Shown: positions 47,741 to 60,561 of the stretch, one piece after another | How the letters are laid out: each line of letters begins with the position of its first letter | Numbering within the stretch: the stretch's first letter is position 1 | Assembly (NCBI RefSeq): GCF_014851395.1 | Contig: NW_024041150.1 | Coordinates: 50,237,228-50,301,227 of the forward strand | From: Micropterus salmoides | Taxonomy: Eukaryota; Chordata; Actinopteri; Centrarchiformes; Centrarchidae | Reading direction: 5' to 3' | DNA: 64,000 bases | The notes under the pieces: model-generated | Seen by the model: only the letters and a program-made list of their open reading frames with translations | The model's database searches: none | What the model was told of the DNA's origin: nothing | Program-made: the position numbers and the translations under genes

Positions 47741-48774
47741 AAACGGAGAGGAGAGGGACCCAAACGTCACCACTGTCAGCACTGTGACAAATCCTTCACA
47801 TGCCCTACATATCTAAAGCTTCATCTCAGACTTCACACTGGAGAGAGACTGTACGTTTGTGACCAGTGTGGGAAAGCTTTCATTCGCAAATTTGACCTAA
47901 ATAAGCACCATCTTATTCACAAAGGGGAGAAACGGCACTGCTGTGACCAGTGTGGGAAAGGTTTCATTTCATCAGGTGACTTAAAAAGGCACAATCGTGT
48001 TCACACTGGAGAAAAACCATACTGGTGTGACCAATGTGGGAAAAGTTTCAAAATGCCAAGCCACCTACATGTCCATCGACGTATTCACACTGGGGAGAAA
48101 CCGTACAGCTGTGACCAATGTGAGAAACTTTTCACTAGATCAGATAATCTAGTAAAGCACAGACGTGTTCACACTGGGGAAAAACCGTACTGGTGTGACC
48201 AATGTGGGAAATCTTTCACTCAATCAAGTCACCTACATGTCCATCGACGTGTTCACACTAGGGAAAAATCCCACTGGTGTGACCAATGTGGGAAAGCCTT
48301 CAGCAGCTTAAGTAGCCTAAATAAACACCGTCTTCTTCACACTGGGAGAAACCGCACTGTTGTGACCAATGTGGGAGAAGTTTCATTTTTTCAGGTGACT
48401 TAAAAAGGCACCATCGTGTTCACACTGGAGAAAAACCGCACTGCTGTGAACAATGTGGGAAAGCCTTCACTACATCAGGTCAACTAGATGTCCATCGACG
48501 TGTTCACACTGGGGAGAAGCCGTACTGGTGTGACCAATGTGGGAAATTTTTCACTAGATCAGATGAGCTAAAATGCCATCAACGTGTTCACACAGGGGAG
48601 AAACCGTACTGCTGTGACCAATGTAGGAAAGATTTCACTACGTCAAGTGATATAGTAAAGCACAGACGTGTTCACACTGGAGAGAAACCGTACTCGTGCG
48701 ACCAATGCGGGAAAGCTTTTTCACAGCGTTGTCACCTTAAAGCCCACAAATGCATTAACTCCGCTTCGTTTTGA
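47741..48774 (+). pseudogene. Zinc-finger gene B, 12-finger exon with frameshift
   Basis: The frame opens after the acceptor with KRRGEGPKRHHC and encodes seven C2H2 fingers to about 48340. In the next linker CACTGGGAGAAA stands where CACTGGGGAGAAA is expected: one G is missing near 48345, and the frame stops at 48401-48403. In the next frame five more fingers continue to TGA at 48772-48774; the last lacks its final His (HKCIN). Contact residues (-1,2,3,6) for fingers 1 to 12 read CTYL, RFDK, SGDR, MSHV, RDNK, QSHV, SSSK, FGDR, TGQV, RDEC, TSDK and QCHA. Downstream fingers show no other break, so the shift is recent or a sequencing error in a G run. If real, the product would be a truncated seven-finger protein. 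Confidence 0.85.
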
Positions 48775-48779
48775 AAAAA

Positions 48780-50089
48780 ATTTCACAACAATTAAATAAT
48801 ACTCACAAATGGCAGGTTGATGATTTAGATGAAGAAAGTTAGTTGGTAAAGATGGCCGGCCTCACATGCTCCTCCCACGGGTTGGCACATGCTCCCCCCC
48901 GCCGCCACTTGGGGGGCTCCTCAACTTTGAAAACTTCCAAGAACATTTTTGTTCCGCCATCACTTTTCGTAAGACTGTCAATATTTGCAATCTACACAGT
49001 TGATTTCTCACCTCGAAACTTCTCAGAAGTAGATTTAGTGCAGAAATAACGTGTGAAATGTGAAACTTTCTGTTGCTGGCCCTCTGTCCGGCGTGCGCAA
49101 TGATGACGCAGTGAATAGTGACGATTCTCTCGGACCAATCAGCAGTCTGCCGTGTTTTTACGTCACGTTAGTATCACCTCAGCTCGCATGGAACCTCGAC
49201 AGAGGTGATACGAAAAAAGGTACCAACAGGTACAACTTTTCCCCGATGGAAACCCAAAAACAGCAAGGACTGTCAAGTGAAGTCGGCCGCTACCATTCAG
49301 TGGAAAAGGGGCTTTACACACTAACCGCACCCCCCCCAGAAATTCAAGAAATTATTGTGTTTTGTAAGGACCTGAGCACAAAACATGCAAGGACTCTATT
49401 GAAACTGAAGGATTTCTTCTTTTTTTTGTAGGCAGAGACGAAACTTTGCACACATGTGAGGCGGGAAAGAAAAATTATGTATTTTATGGGCGTGTAAAAT
49501 GGCTCGCTAGCGCCCCCTAATGAGCGTACGAAATATCTGTGGTACATGTCTAGACATACAAGAAAAGCCTCCTAGAGCAATGCCTGACACCCAACTGGAA
49601 GTCGGCCATTTTGGATTTAATGGCCTAGAGAACTAGTAAAATCGACTTCAAATTTACCCTGTGCAGTTTAAGCCCATTTCTGATTAAAAGTTGGACTAAC
49701 TAGTGCTGCACGTTTTTGGAGAAAATGTCATATTGGAATTATTGTGGTCAATATTGTAATTCATGATTCAAGGAAAAAAAAAATCTTTAATATTCTTGTA
49801 AGTAAATATTTCGGGCACTATTCAACCAGCGCTACAATGGAATATTAGCTCACCGTCCAGTAGTCTGCCAGGTTTTTTTCCTCAAGAAATTGCTTGGTAA
49901 ATAAAATATTAAACAATTTTCAGTTTATTATCACACAAAGAATCAGCCAATATTCTGTATATAACTGTGAAGTTTGAACCACAGAATGTTTTTAAACACA
50001 TTTTCCTCCTTGAGTACTATTTTTATTTTTTTATTCTTTATTTTTTTTATCTGTATTCACTGTTTTTATTTGATTTTGTTTAGACATTA
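48780..50089. other. 3' flank of gene B, repeats
   Basis: The segment 49078-49322 (GTGCGCAATGATGACGCAGT, then TGACGTCACG-like words and GGTACCAACAGGTAC) resembles a Harbinger-type fish MITE. The segment 49440-49620 (ATGGCTCGCTAGCGCCCCCT, AAGTCGGCCATTTTGG) is another common fish repeat, and 49700-49790 a third. No gene is seen. Confidence 0.45.
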
Positions 50090-50109
50090 TTGGGTCAATA
50101 TACGTCACT

Positions 50110-50600
50110 GATACATTTTACATGCTGGAGTTTGTTTCCTGATGTATTTGTTAGATGTGTCCAGTTGTGTTTTTGGGGTTGTGGCTTTGATGAGTCTTTA
50201 CTGTGTATCTCTGAAGTGGTGGAGGTTTCCAAGATTTCATGTGGACCTTTTCTCTCAAATAGCTTCTCTCTTGCAAATATCAATAGAAGTGATTACCAGA
50301 GAGACCAAATCTATTAGCTGTATCTTTAGTCCACTTCTTCTTCATAATACGTTAGGTAAAATCTTGTGGGGCCCTCACCTTCCCATGGCTTGAAAGCATG
50401 ATCAATCCTGTTTGGAGTAAAATCTGGGTCCCATGATGTTTCTCTTAAACAGGTCATTTCTTGTTCCTTTGATTACTTTACATTTTCGTCTCCGGAGTTT
50501 AAATATGTTAAATGTATATAGAGTAGTAGTGTATTTTGATCTGTTGTTGAATGTTATTTTGTATCTGTTGAGGTTTGTTCAGACTGAAAGCAAAACCAAT
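50110..50600. repeat. Ancestral 3' flank of zinc-finger unit, B copy
   Basis: It matches 30138-30650 and 56200-56720 in order, with more differences than A and C show between themselves. This links gene B to A and C as an older duplicate. Confidence 0.8.
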
Positions 50601-50956
50601 TGTAGTTGTACATGTCGGCTCAAGTCTGCTGTTGTGAATTTCTGCATTCTAGTCAGTATGTTGAAGCAGCTGCAGTTTTAAAAGTTTTATTTTTAATGAA
50701 ACCAGAAAGCAGAGTCAGTCAAATCTGATGAGAACAGCTGACTTCAGTAAAATCATCACAGCAGTCTGACGCGCTGAACCAACTTCAGCAGCTACAGAGA
50801 AGCTGCTTTGTTTCAAACAGTGACATCGCGAGAACACGAAGGCTCCACGGGATCCCGCAATGCTCCTGGATCTCAGCCTGAAGAGCTCCGAGACCAGAAT
50901 CCAGACTCAGTCCAGGACAACACGGTCCACCAGTCACAGCGGAGACCTGCAGGACG

Positions 50957-51025
50957 ATGGAGAACCAGAACCCGGACCACAGGAGCCAAACAGCAGCCTC
51001 GTGCTCTGATAGCACCGATGTTCAG
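50957..51025 (+). CDS. Zinc-finger copy C, upstream exon
   Basis: From the ATG the frame reads MENQNPDHRS and ends DSTDVQ before GTCAGTG, as in gene A. The 5' side (50780-50956) differs from A and looks like the ancestral promoter and leader; it carries about 24 plus 5 extra bases. In the frame used here a TGA lies near 50885. The exon is intact but leads to a broken finger exon. Confidence 0.5.
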
Positions 51026-54000
51026 GTCAGTGTTCATGACTTCATCACGAGACTAAAGACACGAGGAAGAGTCTCGAGGGTCCGTGTATCATCCGTTCAT
51101 TCTGTTGTTAGAGATCAGAGCCTGAAAACCCGCTCCAGGGTTTGTGTTGACGTGGTTTGATTTCCAAAGTGTCTCCGTGATTCCTGTTTTCATCTTGAAG
51201 AGAGGAAGCTGAAAGAAAAACTCACGAGCGTTTCTCTTTTCTTTGTTCCGGGGTTTTCCCGCGCGGCACATGCGCGGGGCAGCGCGTGTTGTGTCGGGAG
51301 CGCGCAGAACAAACAATGATGGTGAAAAGTGAAGCAGAGTCATTATATTTCCTCGTGTGTTGGTGAGTTTTTCACAGTGACAAACAGTCTGCCTGCGTTA
51401 TTATTGAATGATCGTCGTGCAGCTTTCAGCTCTGAAGAGTATTTGTGGAGTTCAGAGTCAGTCTGGAGTTTAGTTTTCCTCCACTGGTGCTCAGCTTTTC
51501 AAAACATCCTCTTTTGAAGTTTGGCCGTGGGGCGTTCCTCCACTTTTAACATAGTACATGATTTAATAGAATAATTCAAAGTAGCCTACATGTTAAGTCA
51601 CTTTTCCCCATTACAGACTGATTTAGACGTTTTGTACTCACCAGAAAAACTTTGTCGAGCCGTCAACATCAGTTGTTTTTGAGATTACACAGCAGTTTAT
51701 TTGGACGATATCTGTGTATGTTTTGTTTTAAAAGCGCTATATAAATAAAGCTATTATAATATCCATACCCATAATAAATAATGTTCAAAGTCAGTTACAA
51801 TAATAAACAACAGAATATTTCGGTGGCCTGTAGATATTTAATAGAAATGTTTCAGCTCTGCTGTTTATTCATACGCGTAGGAGCCATTATACATGGGGGG
51901 GACATGTGTCCTCCCAAATTTAAAAATCTATGTTTTGTCCCCCTCACTTTTATCCGGCAATGCGGAGTGTGTCTCCATGATGACACACTCTGCATTAGAC
52001 CTAAATAAACGGTTGAAACGTGGACAAAAAATCATGTAGGCAAATAGAAAACATGCAAAGGTGGAGCTGAAAAGTTGAGGGAGAAAAAAGAGTTGGCTTG
52101 AGGCAGGTGCAGCAAAGTGCCTCGATATTACAGACTTTTCTTTTGTGCTGCTGTTACTTACAGCCTTCCTGAGACAGCAGCGAGGACGCCTGCAGCACGG
52201 TGTGTAGTAACTTGTCACAAGTAGCCTAACGCAAATTTGCTAAATAAAAAAAAATAGGCTAAGTTATTGGCACCTTTTTCACGTTCCTTTTTAAAAGTGT
52301 ACATTTACTCTTTAGCCTACTCGAGTTTTTTCTTTGGGCCAGTTATCTACTTTTTGCTACATGTTCCTTTCAGACATTCATAACTTCACCAGTCTGTAAT
52401 CTGCATTTTGCTTCATTAACTGCAGTTAGCTGTCAGCCAGGCTGTGTGCAGTTACGCAGATCAGCTCTGGTCTCGGGCGCTTGTCACAGAGCTGGGCAGA
52501 TGCAAACATTTAGAAAATCAGCCAAATACCTTTTCAGTTTTATTATTCTACTAATACAACTGTGAGCGCTCACCGTAGTACTGGTGGCCTGTTAGAAAGA
52601 AGCCTGCGTTGCTCTTAAACAAGCCAGCATATGAAATACTGTTACCTGCTACAAAGTCATATTAACCAAGTTTACACGACCCCAGAGTCCATAGAGTCTG
52701 CTTCGCCGCTGCCGGAGCAGCCTCTCTACTAAATGTTTGTGCTCACACCAGAAGCTCTGCAGTGCGTCCAGGAAGCGTCCCAGCGTCAAGCAGCACAGAG
52801 CAGATGGACCGGGCAGGAAGTCAGACACAGAAACGGCAGAGAATTTGGTCAATCTTCAAAATAAAATACCCGTTACAGACTTCCGATCGTACATCAACAA
52901 TAAACAGTTAAATCAGTGATTCTGAAATGCTCCCTGTGGTATTTGCTAGATGCACCCGTCAAGACGAGAAACGAAAGCGATCCACAGAGAGCTTTGAAGA
53001 AAGTAGTAGAAGCACAAAAGAACCATTAAAAACAAGTCATTAACGTGGGGCAGGCTGCATGCTTCGCTGCTGAAATGCTTCCAGTGGAAGTTGACGCCGT
53101 AAATAAACCACTGTGGACACCGTAGACGGCCTGCGTCCGTCTCTCAGAATTCCCATGATGCATGAGTGTGAAGGGAGTTTTGTTAAAATGTGCTAATATG
53201 TTTTGCCATTTGTTTGAAATACAAATGTTACTTTGCGATTTATGTTTATTAAAGTGTGTCTCTTTAGAATCTAGTGTGTTTTGTTGGTAATTGTCATTGT
53301 TGTGGTACCATTGAAACCACGAGTGAAGGGACTGTTTCATTTGATAAGAGCTGCTGAATTCTCCCCCCACCGTGCAGTGTCATGTACCGTTATTTAATTC
53401 ATAGTCCACAAAGTGGGCCCCCTACCAGCCGGGGCCCTGGGTTCGGCCGCCCCCATTTTGTTGGGTGATAAAGCCTGGCTGTTCTCTTGAAGCACTCCAG
53501 CCTTTCCATAGTTCTTTGCATTCTTGTTTTTGAGCTCTCATGGATGGTGCTCGCAGGAGTCTTCCCTATTTTCTTGCTGGTGTTGATATTAGTGTTCATT
53601 CTGAATTGTAAACCTTCACTTAATGGTAGCTAGTTAGTCTGTGTGTTGGAGATCAGTAACATGAAGACTTCATAGCCTCTCTTCAGGCAGGACTCTCATA
53701 CTGCAACACTTGTAAATGCTCTGTATTTAGCGCCTTTCTAGACCACTCGCCACACACAAATAGTTTCTGTTTGAGCAATTAGGCTAACATACACACATTC
53801 ACACACGGAACAATTTGGGTGTTCAGTATCTTACCCTGACATCGTCTAGCTGGGGATTGAACCGCCGACCTACCAATTAAAGGGCAACCCGCTCTAACCC
53901 GCTACAGCCACCCCTAGTCTTTGTAAAGAGAGACAATGACAGGATAAACTTGTTAACCTGCCGGTCAGCTCGCTCTGGTCCGTTTCAGTTACCATAAAGG

Positions 54001-54360
54001 CTTGAATGCAAGCTCAGATTTGTACCAAAGTTATAACTTGGCCACGGACAAAAATTCACACTTAGATCAGAGAATTTTAAAGTTTTAAGAGAATTAAGAT
54101 CTGACAACATGATGGAACCATAGAAATGGACCTTTTCTTAAGAGGAAGAATCTTATTGTTCAACTAGAAAATGTCGCAAATCAAATTAAGTCTAGGTCTG
54201 TGCTACCCAGGCACACTCACAGGTGGTAATGCATTAGTCAAACTAAAAAGCTGTTTTATGTTCCACAGACTTGCTATAAAAGCCATTTATGGTTCTAGAT
54301 AGCTCACTCCAGCATAAAATCTCACTATCTTTTTATCTGCATGTCTTTCTGTTTCTTTAG
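51026..54360. other. Intron of copy C
   Basis: It matches the gene A intron except for the 8.2-kb block, joined at about 53455, and the 0.5-kb block missing at about 54009. A GC-rich insert (GTGGGCCCCCTACCAGCCGG) lies at about 53413-53440 just before the junction. The SINE of 27042-27237 is kept at 53712-53914. Confidence 0.55.
53712..53914 (-). repeat. tRNA-derived SINE, copy 2
   Basis: It is the duplicate of 27042-27237, with small indels; the box-B part is partly kept (GGATTGAACC on the plus strand). Confidence 0.7.
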
Positions 54361-55033
54361 AAATTGAGACAAAGGGAGGGACTCGAGCGTCACCACTGTC
54401 AGCAATGTGACAAATCCTACCCAAGAGCAGGATCTTTAAAGATTCATCAGAGAGGTCACACTGAAGAGAAACCGTACAGCTGTGACCAATGTGGAAAAGC
54501 CTTCACTCAATCAGCTCACCTAGAAACCCATCGACGTATTCACACTGGAGAAAAACCATACATGTGTAACCGTGTGGGAAACTTTTTGGTAAATCAGAGC
54601 ACCTTAAAAGACACAAACGTATTCACACTGGAGAGAAACCGTACAGTTGTGACCAATGCGTGAAAGCTTTCACTACATCAGGTCAACTTAAACAGCACAG
54701 GCGTATTCACACTGGAGAGAAACCGTACAGCTGTGACCAATGTGGAAAAGCTTTCACAACATCAGTTCACCGAGCAATTCATCAACATCTTCACACTGGA
54801 GAGAAACCGCACTGGTGCGACCAATGTGGAAAATTTTTTCCTACATCAAGTTACCTACGTGCTCACTCTGAAGAGAAACCATACTGTTGTGACCATTGTG
54901 GGAAATTTTATTCTAAATCAGGTGACCTAGAAAACCACAGACGTGTTCATACTGGCGAGAAACCATTCGGATGTGACCAATGTGTTTGCACGCAGTAGTA
55001 CCCTGAAACGCCACAAACGCTCTCACACTTCTT
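54361..55033 (+). pseudogene. Zinc-finger copy C, broken finger exon
   Basis: The exon starts like gene A (KLRQREGLERHHC) but is disabled. One base is missing near 54571 in finger 3 (AACCGTG for AACCTGTG), which shifts the frame and stops it at 54661-54663. One whole finger, 84 bp, is lost cleanly between fingers 4 and 6. Twelve bases are missing at the end of finger 7, removing its His pair region. Eight bases are missing in finger 9, which brings a TAG at 54996-54998. The first linker has TEEKPY for TGEKPY. About five fingers could still be read in the second frame. Against the intact exon at 28186-28971 this copy has clearly lost its original coding function. Confidence 0.92.
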
Positions 55034-57230
55034 TGTAAGTCAAGCGAGCTGTTTCTGCCTGCCTCGTCCTCCTGCCCTGATTATTGTGTTGTCTAGGGCT
55101 TCATGATGATTCTAATTGCAGTTGCCCCTGAGCTATGCCACGCCGCAAATAAGCACCTGGCAGTATATGACTCTCTCTAACTGAGGTTCAACACTTTCAT
55201 TGCTGCGCTCCATTTACCCGTGGTCAAAAGGAGTTGTTTACTAGCATTTTTCCCCAAGATATGATAAAATGCTGTTCCTGGGGCCCTTAATAGTTAGTCA
55301 GTACCCAGAGAGGTTAAAAGGAGAGTTGCGATTGATTCCCTTTCCAAAACCTAAAACATATCCAGAAAAAAGTAGGCTGTGGATTACAGCTTCATTCTTT
55401 ATTTGTGTCACACAGTTTGACAGCCTGAATTATAACCTTCAAATGCACAATGCTCTAACACTTTGTTCAAATTGTTAGACATTATTTCTCCAGGAAGTGA
55501 AGTACTAGACAGCGGCAGTGCCGTGCTAAAGGTTCGACAGTTCCGACAGTTTGTCAGACTTACCACCACTAACGAAGGGGGGTGTGGCTAAGCAAAGGGT
55601 CGTGATGTCAACCTGTGCGACTATATAAACTCAAAAGGGTGCGATTTAATCAAACAAAAAGTGTACTGTGTGTGTGAAAAATAATGAGCAGACTCATTAT
55701 CCATGCCCACACCGGGCTTTCGCATGTGCCCTTTAAAAACTATACGTGCAAACTAAAGAATTATTAATGAGCAGCGTGTGAGGGGGGGAAGGTGAGAAGG
55801 CTTTGGTTTGGCTAACTTACCGTTTAACGTTGGCTGTATTGGTGCCTTTTGTTGTTCGACATGTTCAACCTTCCATAAAGCTGATGTACTTGTCAGTGTC
55901 CCTTTATGTAGATCCAACCAATCACAGTCTGCATCGGGCAGGACACTAAAAAAAGTTTGATGTGCTACAGACACTCAACGTGTTTACCACTTGAAAGTTG
56001 TAGATTATTGGCAAGTTGGCACTTAGCATTAACAAATTTGAGACCAATGTAGAACCATTTTCTTGCCCAAGGAATTCATGAATAAAGCTACCCACAGAAA
56101 TGAAACGGCTGTAACTGGATTTAATAATCAACTGGTGTTGAGTAAATTAGATTTTTCTTTTCTTTTGTATATACTTTATAGTGTCAATACCCATCATTGA
56201 TACATTTCCTGTTTTGCTTAAGTATAGTATTGTACACATGTTCAGTTTTATTTCCTGAAGTATTTGGTAGATATGTCCAGTTGTGTTTTCGGGGTTGTGG
56301 CTTTGGTGAATCTTTACCGTGTATCTCAGAAGGGGTGGAGATCTCCAGGAGTTCTCATGTGTACCTTTTTTCTCTCAAATAGCTTCTCATTTGCAAATAT
56401 CAACAGAAGTGATTATCAGAGAGACCATTTCTATTAGCTGTATCTTCAGAAGAGTCCACTCCTTCATTATACGTTAAGTAAAATCTTGTGGAGCCCTCAA
56501 CTTTCCATGGCTTAGAAACATCATACTTTGTGCAGGAAAATCTGGGTCCCGTGATGTTTTTCTCATACAGGTCATGTCTTGATCCTTTGTTACTTTACAT
56601 ATTCTTTTCCAGATTTTAAATGTGTTAACTGTATATAGAGTAGTTATGTATTTTGATCTGTTGTTATTTTCTGTTGCTGAATGTGTTTTTGAATCTGAGG
56701 TTTGTTCAGACTGAAAGCAAAACCAATAATAATAATAATAATAAAGCAATGACAGTCCCAGTTTCACAAGCCAAGAATTTTCTGTACATCACAAGCCAAC
56801 ACTTGAAAAAAAAAATCACAAAGTCCACATGTTTAAGAGGCCTGAACCAGGTCCGCTGGATGCCTGTGGGTTAAACTGCTGTGGTTTGATCCAGTGTGGA
56901 GTGAGGAGCAAGACGCGCTGAATAAACAGGGAGTACAAAAACGCTACAGATGACATTTGTGTTCAGTCTGAACAAACCTTTGTTCTTGTGAAAGTCTGAT
57001 TGAATCAAATAACCAGAACCAGAAATGACAAGATTGCACAGTACTCCCCAGCACATTGGCCACATGCAGAGCTCCAATATATCAGCCAGGCCCCCAAAAT
57101 AAAAAAACTCAGAATCGGATTTATTGCCAAGTATGTTTTGACTTACAAGGAATTTGTTTTGGTATATTGGTGCTTAAATAAGAATTATATTAAAAAAGCA
57201 ATAAAAACCAGGTAATGTATCCACAACTAT
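55034..57230. other. 3' flank of copy C
   Basis: It corresponds to 28972-31162 with few changes. No separate gene is seen. Confidence 0.5.
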
Positions 57231-57426
57231 ACACTAACAGTGGATAAGACGCATGCCTTTCATGTGAGAGACCCGGGTTCAATTCCCCACTGTGACCCAT
57301 CCACCATTGTTTCCCTGAGCAAGACACTTAACCCCTAGTTGCTCCAGAGGCGTACAACCTCTATCATATATAGCAATTGTAAGTCGCTTTGGATAAAAGC
57401 GTCAGCTAAATGAATAAATGTTAATG
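57231..57426 (+). repeat. tRNA-derived SINE (second family), copy 2
   Basis: It is the duplicate of 31163-31359, with box B GGTTCAATTCC and the same GTAAGTCGCTTTGG tail. Confidence 0.85.
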
Positions 57427-58080
57427 TCTGAACTAATAATAATAATAATAAAGCAACAACAGTACCCTTTCATACTACTTCTGTTAATTTTTTTCAAGTT
57501 TCACAAGCCAAGAATGTTCTGTACATCAGAAGCCAGATGTCTTTAGATGTTAGTTAAATTACAAACATTAAAACTGTCTTACAGCATTGGTTTCCTCTGC
57601 CGTAGTTGCTGGAGTCACCTGCTGCGTTGGCTGCAGTGTGATTGTAGGGAATGAGGGCTCCGTGAGCTGACTGGCCGGCCGGCTGGCTCGTCCCCCGGCA
57701 GCAGTTGTGGAGCTTTTCAACTCCAAATACGTTTGCGCATATACCATCAAAAACTGCCAATATTCGATACATACACAATTGATTTCTCACCTCCAAATAT
57801 ACCAAAATTGTAAAATTCGTTGGGTTGTTGGTTATACAGGATTGCCATTGTTGGATTCAAGGAGAGCTGAGTGAGCCTTATTATTATTATTATTATTTAT
57901 CCAGACTATTTCATTTTCTTCACCACTCCATGGTGGGATCCACTCAACTGAATCAGCTCCGTTATTATTTGCTTATACTGGTCCATAGATAATTAAATTC
58001 CTGTAGCAATCATAGATCTAGCATAAGGAATCACACAACATGTCAGGATGGGGAAATCTCCAATAATAAACAGGAGTGTC
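57427..58080. other. Shared flank, copy 2
   Basis: It matches 31360-31782 joined directly to 32447-32700. An (ATT)n run lies at about 57879-57897. No gene is seen. Confidence 0.45.
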
Positions 58081-58340
58081 AACATTTTTTTTTAGTACAT
58101 TCTTCCATCTGTCTGTAGTCAGCTATGACTACATCCTATCCCTCAGTTTTCTGTGAGTCCTGAGGGTTGTCACTTTTTTTATTTATTCAAGGAGCTTCAC
58201 TGAGAGCAAGCTATCATTTGCAGGAAGGCTTTGAATACATTCACACCTGGAAGCTGCCCAGTACAACCCCAGCCATGCCTGTTGACACGTCTATCACACT
58301 CACCATGTTGGAAGCAGGAACTGTTTCACTTGGATACCAA
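58081..58340. other. Copy-2-only 260-bp piece
   Basis: Copy 1 lacks this piece at 32700/32701. It contains a TTTATTTATTCAAG acceptor-like site near 58190 followed by an open frame (GASLRASYHL, then YIHTWKLP) that runs on into shared sequence to 58556. I do not recognise the peptide, and copy 1 does not keep the frame, so coding is doubtful. Confidence 0.35.
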
Positions 58341-58680
58341 AAAGAGTGTCGCCAGCCACCAGCTTCTTATGGATCACAGGCGGTGAGGGAGCCTCAGCCA
58401 GTCAGGCGTTGGCCTTCACATTCATTGTTTGGAAGTCCAGAGTACCAGACTCCAGCCTTGCACGGTTTCCCCTTCAGATCCAAGTGTTTAATTCAAGTCT
58501 TCTTCAGAAGGGCTCACAGCAACACCCATACATCATGTACATGTATGCTCGAATGAGTAAGGAGAGCTGAGTGAGCCTGTTATTTATCCAGCTTCAGGGT
58601 CAATCATCCCAAGGAGACACCTTGTCCCTGATGTCTGGATAACAGAGAACAGAGATGCTTTATGTGTTATGTTCAGATTC

Positions 58681-59283
58681 AGTGCCACATTACACGAGTC
58701 TCCTTTAGTCCAATGTTACATGATATATGTTTGGAGATGATATTTATGGAATTACCATTACACAACAGACAAAGGGACAGAGTTTTTAGTATTCATTTCT
58801 GATTTGGATTCCGCACACACGGAATCATTTTCATTTGCTGAATCAACATGAAGACGTTCAGAGCCTCTGCTTCTGCTGTTACTCCCTTTTACACTTGTGG
58901 AGAAATATTAATATTAGAGTTTCCACTTTTACTGTCCATCAGATCAGCCGACCAATCAACAAGCAGAGTGTTTCTGCCTGGTAACAGACGTCCTTACAGG
59001 GATCCAGATGGGGCTCCTCTCTCCTCCATATGTTAGAGTGAGGGGAACATCCTGGATGGTGGTGGAGCTCCGTGGATCAATTTTCATGATGCTAAGTGGA
59101 GAAATGATTTCTACATATTGGAGGTCTTATTAACAGTTTTCCTCCTCAGGGAATATTCTATGAAGGTATTTTTGTGTATTTTTAATTCAAGCAAAAACGT
59201 GTTTTGAGAAGCATATTTATCGTACTACAATCAAAAATCAAGTTTGTAATTAAAAACAAACCGGTCTTTTTGTGTCACAAAAA
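58681..59283. other. Copy-2-only 0.6-kb piece
   Basis: Copy 1 joins GTTCAGATTC to GGTTTCAGTTGC at about 33040, without this piece. It looks like unique or old repeat sequence. It ends with a GTTTCAG word shared with the flank, so microhomology could have mediated a deletion in copy 1. Confidence 0.45.
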
Positions 59284-60398
59284 GTTTCAGTTGCTAATTT
59301 GTCTTCTTTGATTGCAAGTCGAAAGGTTTTCCTTGCGAGTCGGAAAGTTTTGCAGGTTAAACCATTTTGCAAGTGAGAGTTTTGCAAGTCGAAACGTTTG
59401 TGAGTCAAAAATGGTCGAAATAAGAGATTTTATTGGTGGGTTTGACTGACCAATCATTGGTTTGCATTGACCGTATGGCCACGCCCACAATCCCATCACT
59501 CAGACGGATCCGACCAGCACTCAGCTACTGGAGACAGAGCTGTAGCGTGTACAGGCTAGATGTAGGTAAGCTGGCGTTATGTTGCTCATTTCCATAGAAA
59601 TGCTTTTAAATGTAGTATGGCATGATTTAATGATTTATATTTACCATTGGCAAGAGTCCATCACTGTCTCCTTTTTAGAATGACATGTATAAAGGTTAGC
59701 TAGCCGTCTTAGCATGAAGCTTCACTGGCAGTGCATCTGTGCACTCAGACACTTACCTTATTTAACGGCTCTGCGTGGGCCGCGCGCCCGAGATAAACGT
59801 CATCACATTTTGTGCACGATGGCTTCTGGGACGAACCGTATATGGAAGATGAACTAATGTCAACTTCCGTCACTATTGTCTGCGGGCTGCTGCGGGCTGC
59901 AGTGGAACCTTCTCATTTTTGGTTAGTTTCCGAGAACTTTAATAAAGATGTTATTGATGTGGAACTATGGCCAACGGTCATAAGGCTATAGACATTAAGA
60001 TAAAATTATCCACTGTTAAAAGTGCTGAGCAGTTAGTGTATTGGAAACTCAATAGCAACAAAGTTAAAGAAGTGGTTACATTTCTGATTTCTCATTTTTT
60101 GGTCCAAAGCTAAAGAAGAAAAACAATTCAGACATAATTGGCAACTTTAAAAAATCGAGGTTGGTAAATTTTTAAGAAAATATGGTAGTATAAAAGTCAA
60201 ATCCGGAAGAGCTGAAGAGGTAATAACAAAGATCTTTTTATCTCAGAGGAACCCAAATATATATTATTAGAGGAGGAAAAAGTGGAATTAGCTAACATCA
60301 TTCTAAAAGTAACAATATTAATAGACTAAATATTAATGGGGTTGTAGAAGAGGATTTCAAATTAATGTTACTGTAGTAACTTTTATAGAGATTGATAT

Positions 60399-60400
60399 AG
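60399..60400. other. Empty Tc1 target site
   Basis: AGATTGATA TA GCTCTAAATT has a single TA where copy 1 carries the whole 1,622-bp Tc1 between two TAs. This shows the insertion came after the duplication. Confidence 0.9.
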
Positions 60401-60561
60401 CTCTAAATTCTACCAAGAATCAGCTGTGTCCTTTTATAAACTCTCTGACAGTTAAATGAGAACAAAATGTAATTATGTGATAAACCTATCACACCTGAGG
60501 AAATTAAGAAAAAAATTAATCATCAAAAAAACATTTTTTTTAAATCACAAGGTACTGATGG

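Noticed and set aside
50957..51160. Coding continuing past 51025 into VSVHDFITRLKTRG
   Set aside because: The conserved donor GTCAGTG and the match in phase to the finger exon mark the exon end; the longer frame is intron.
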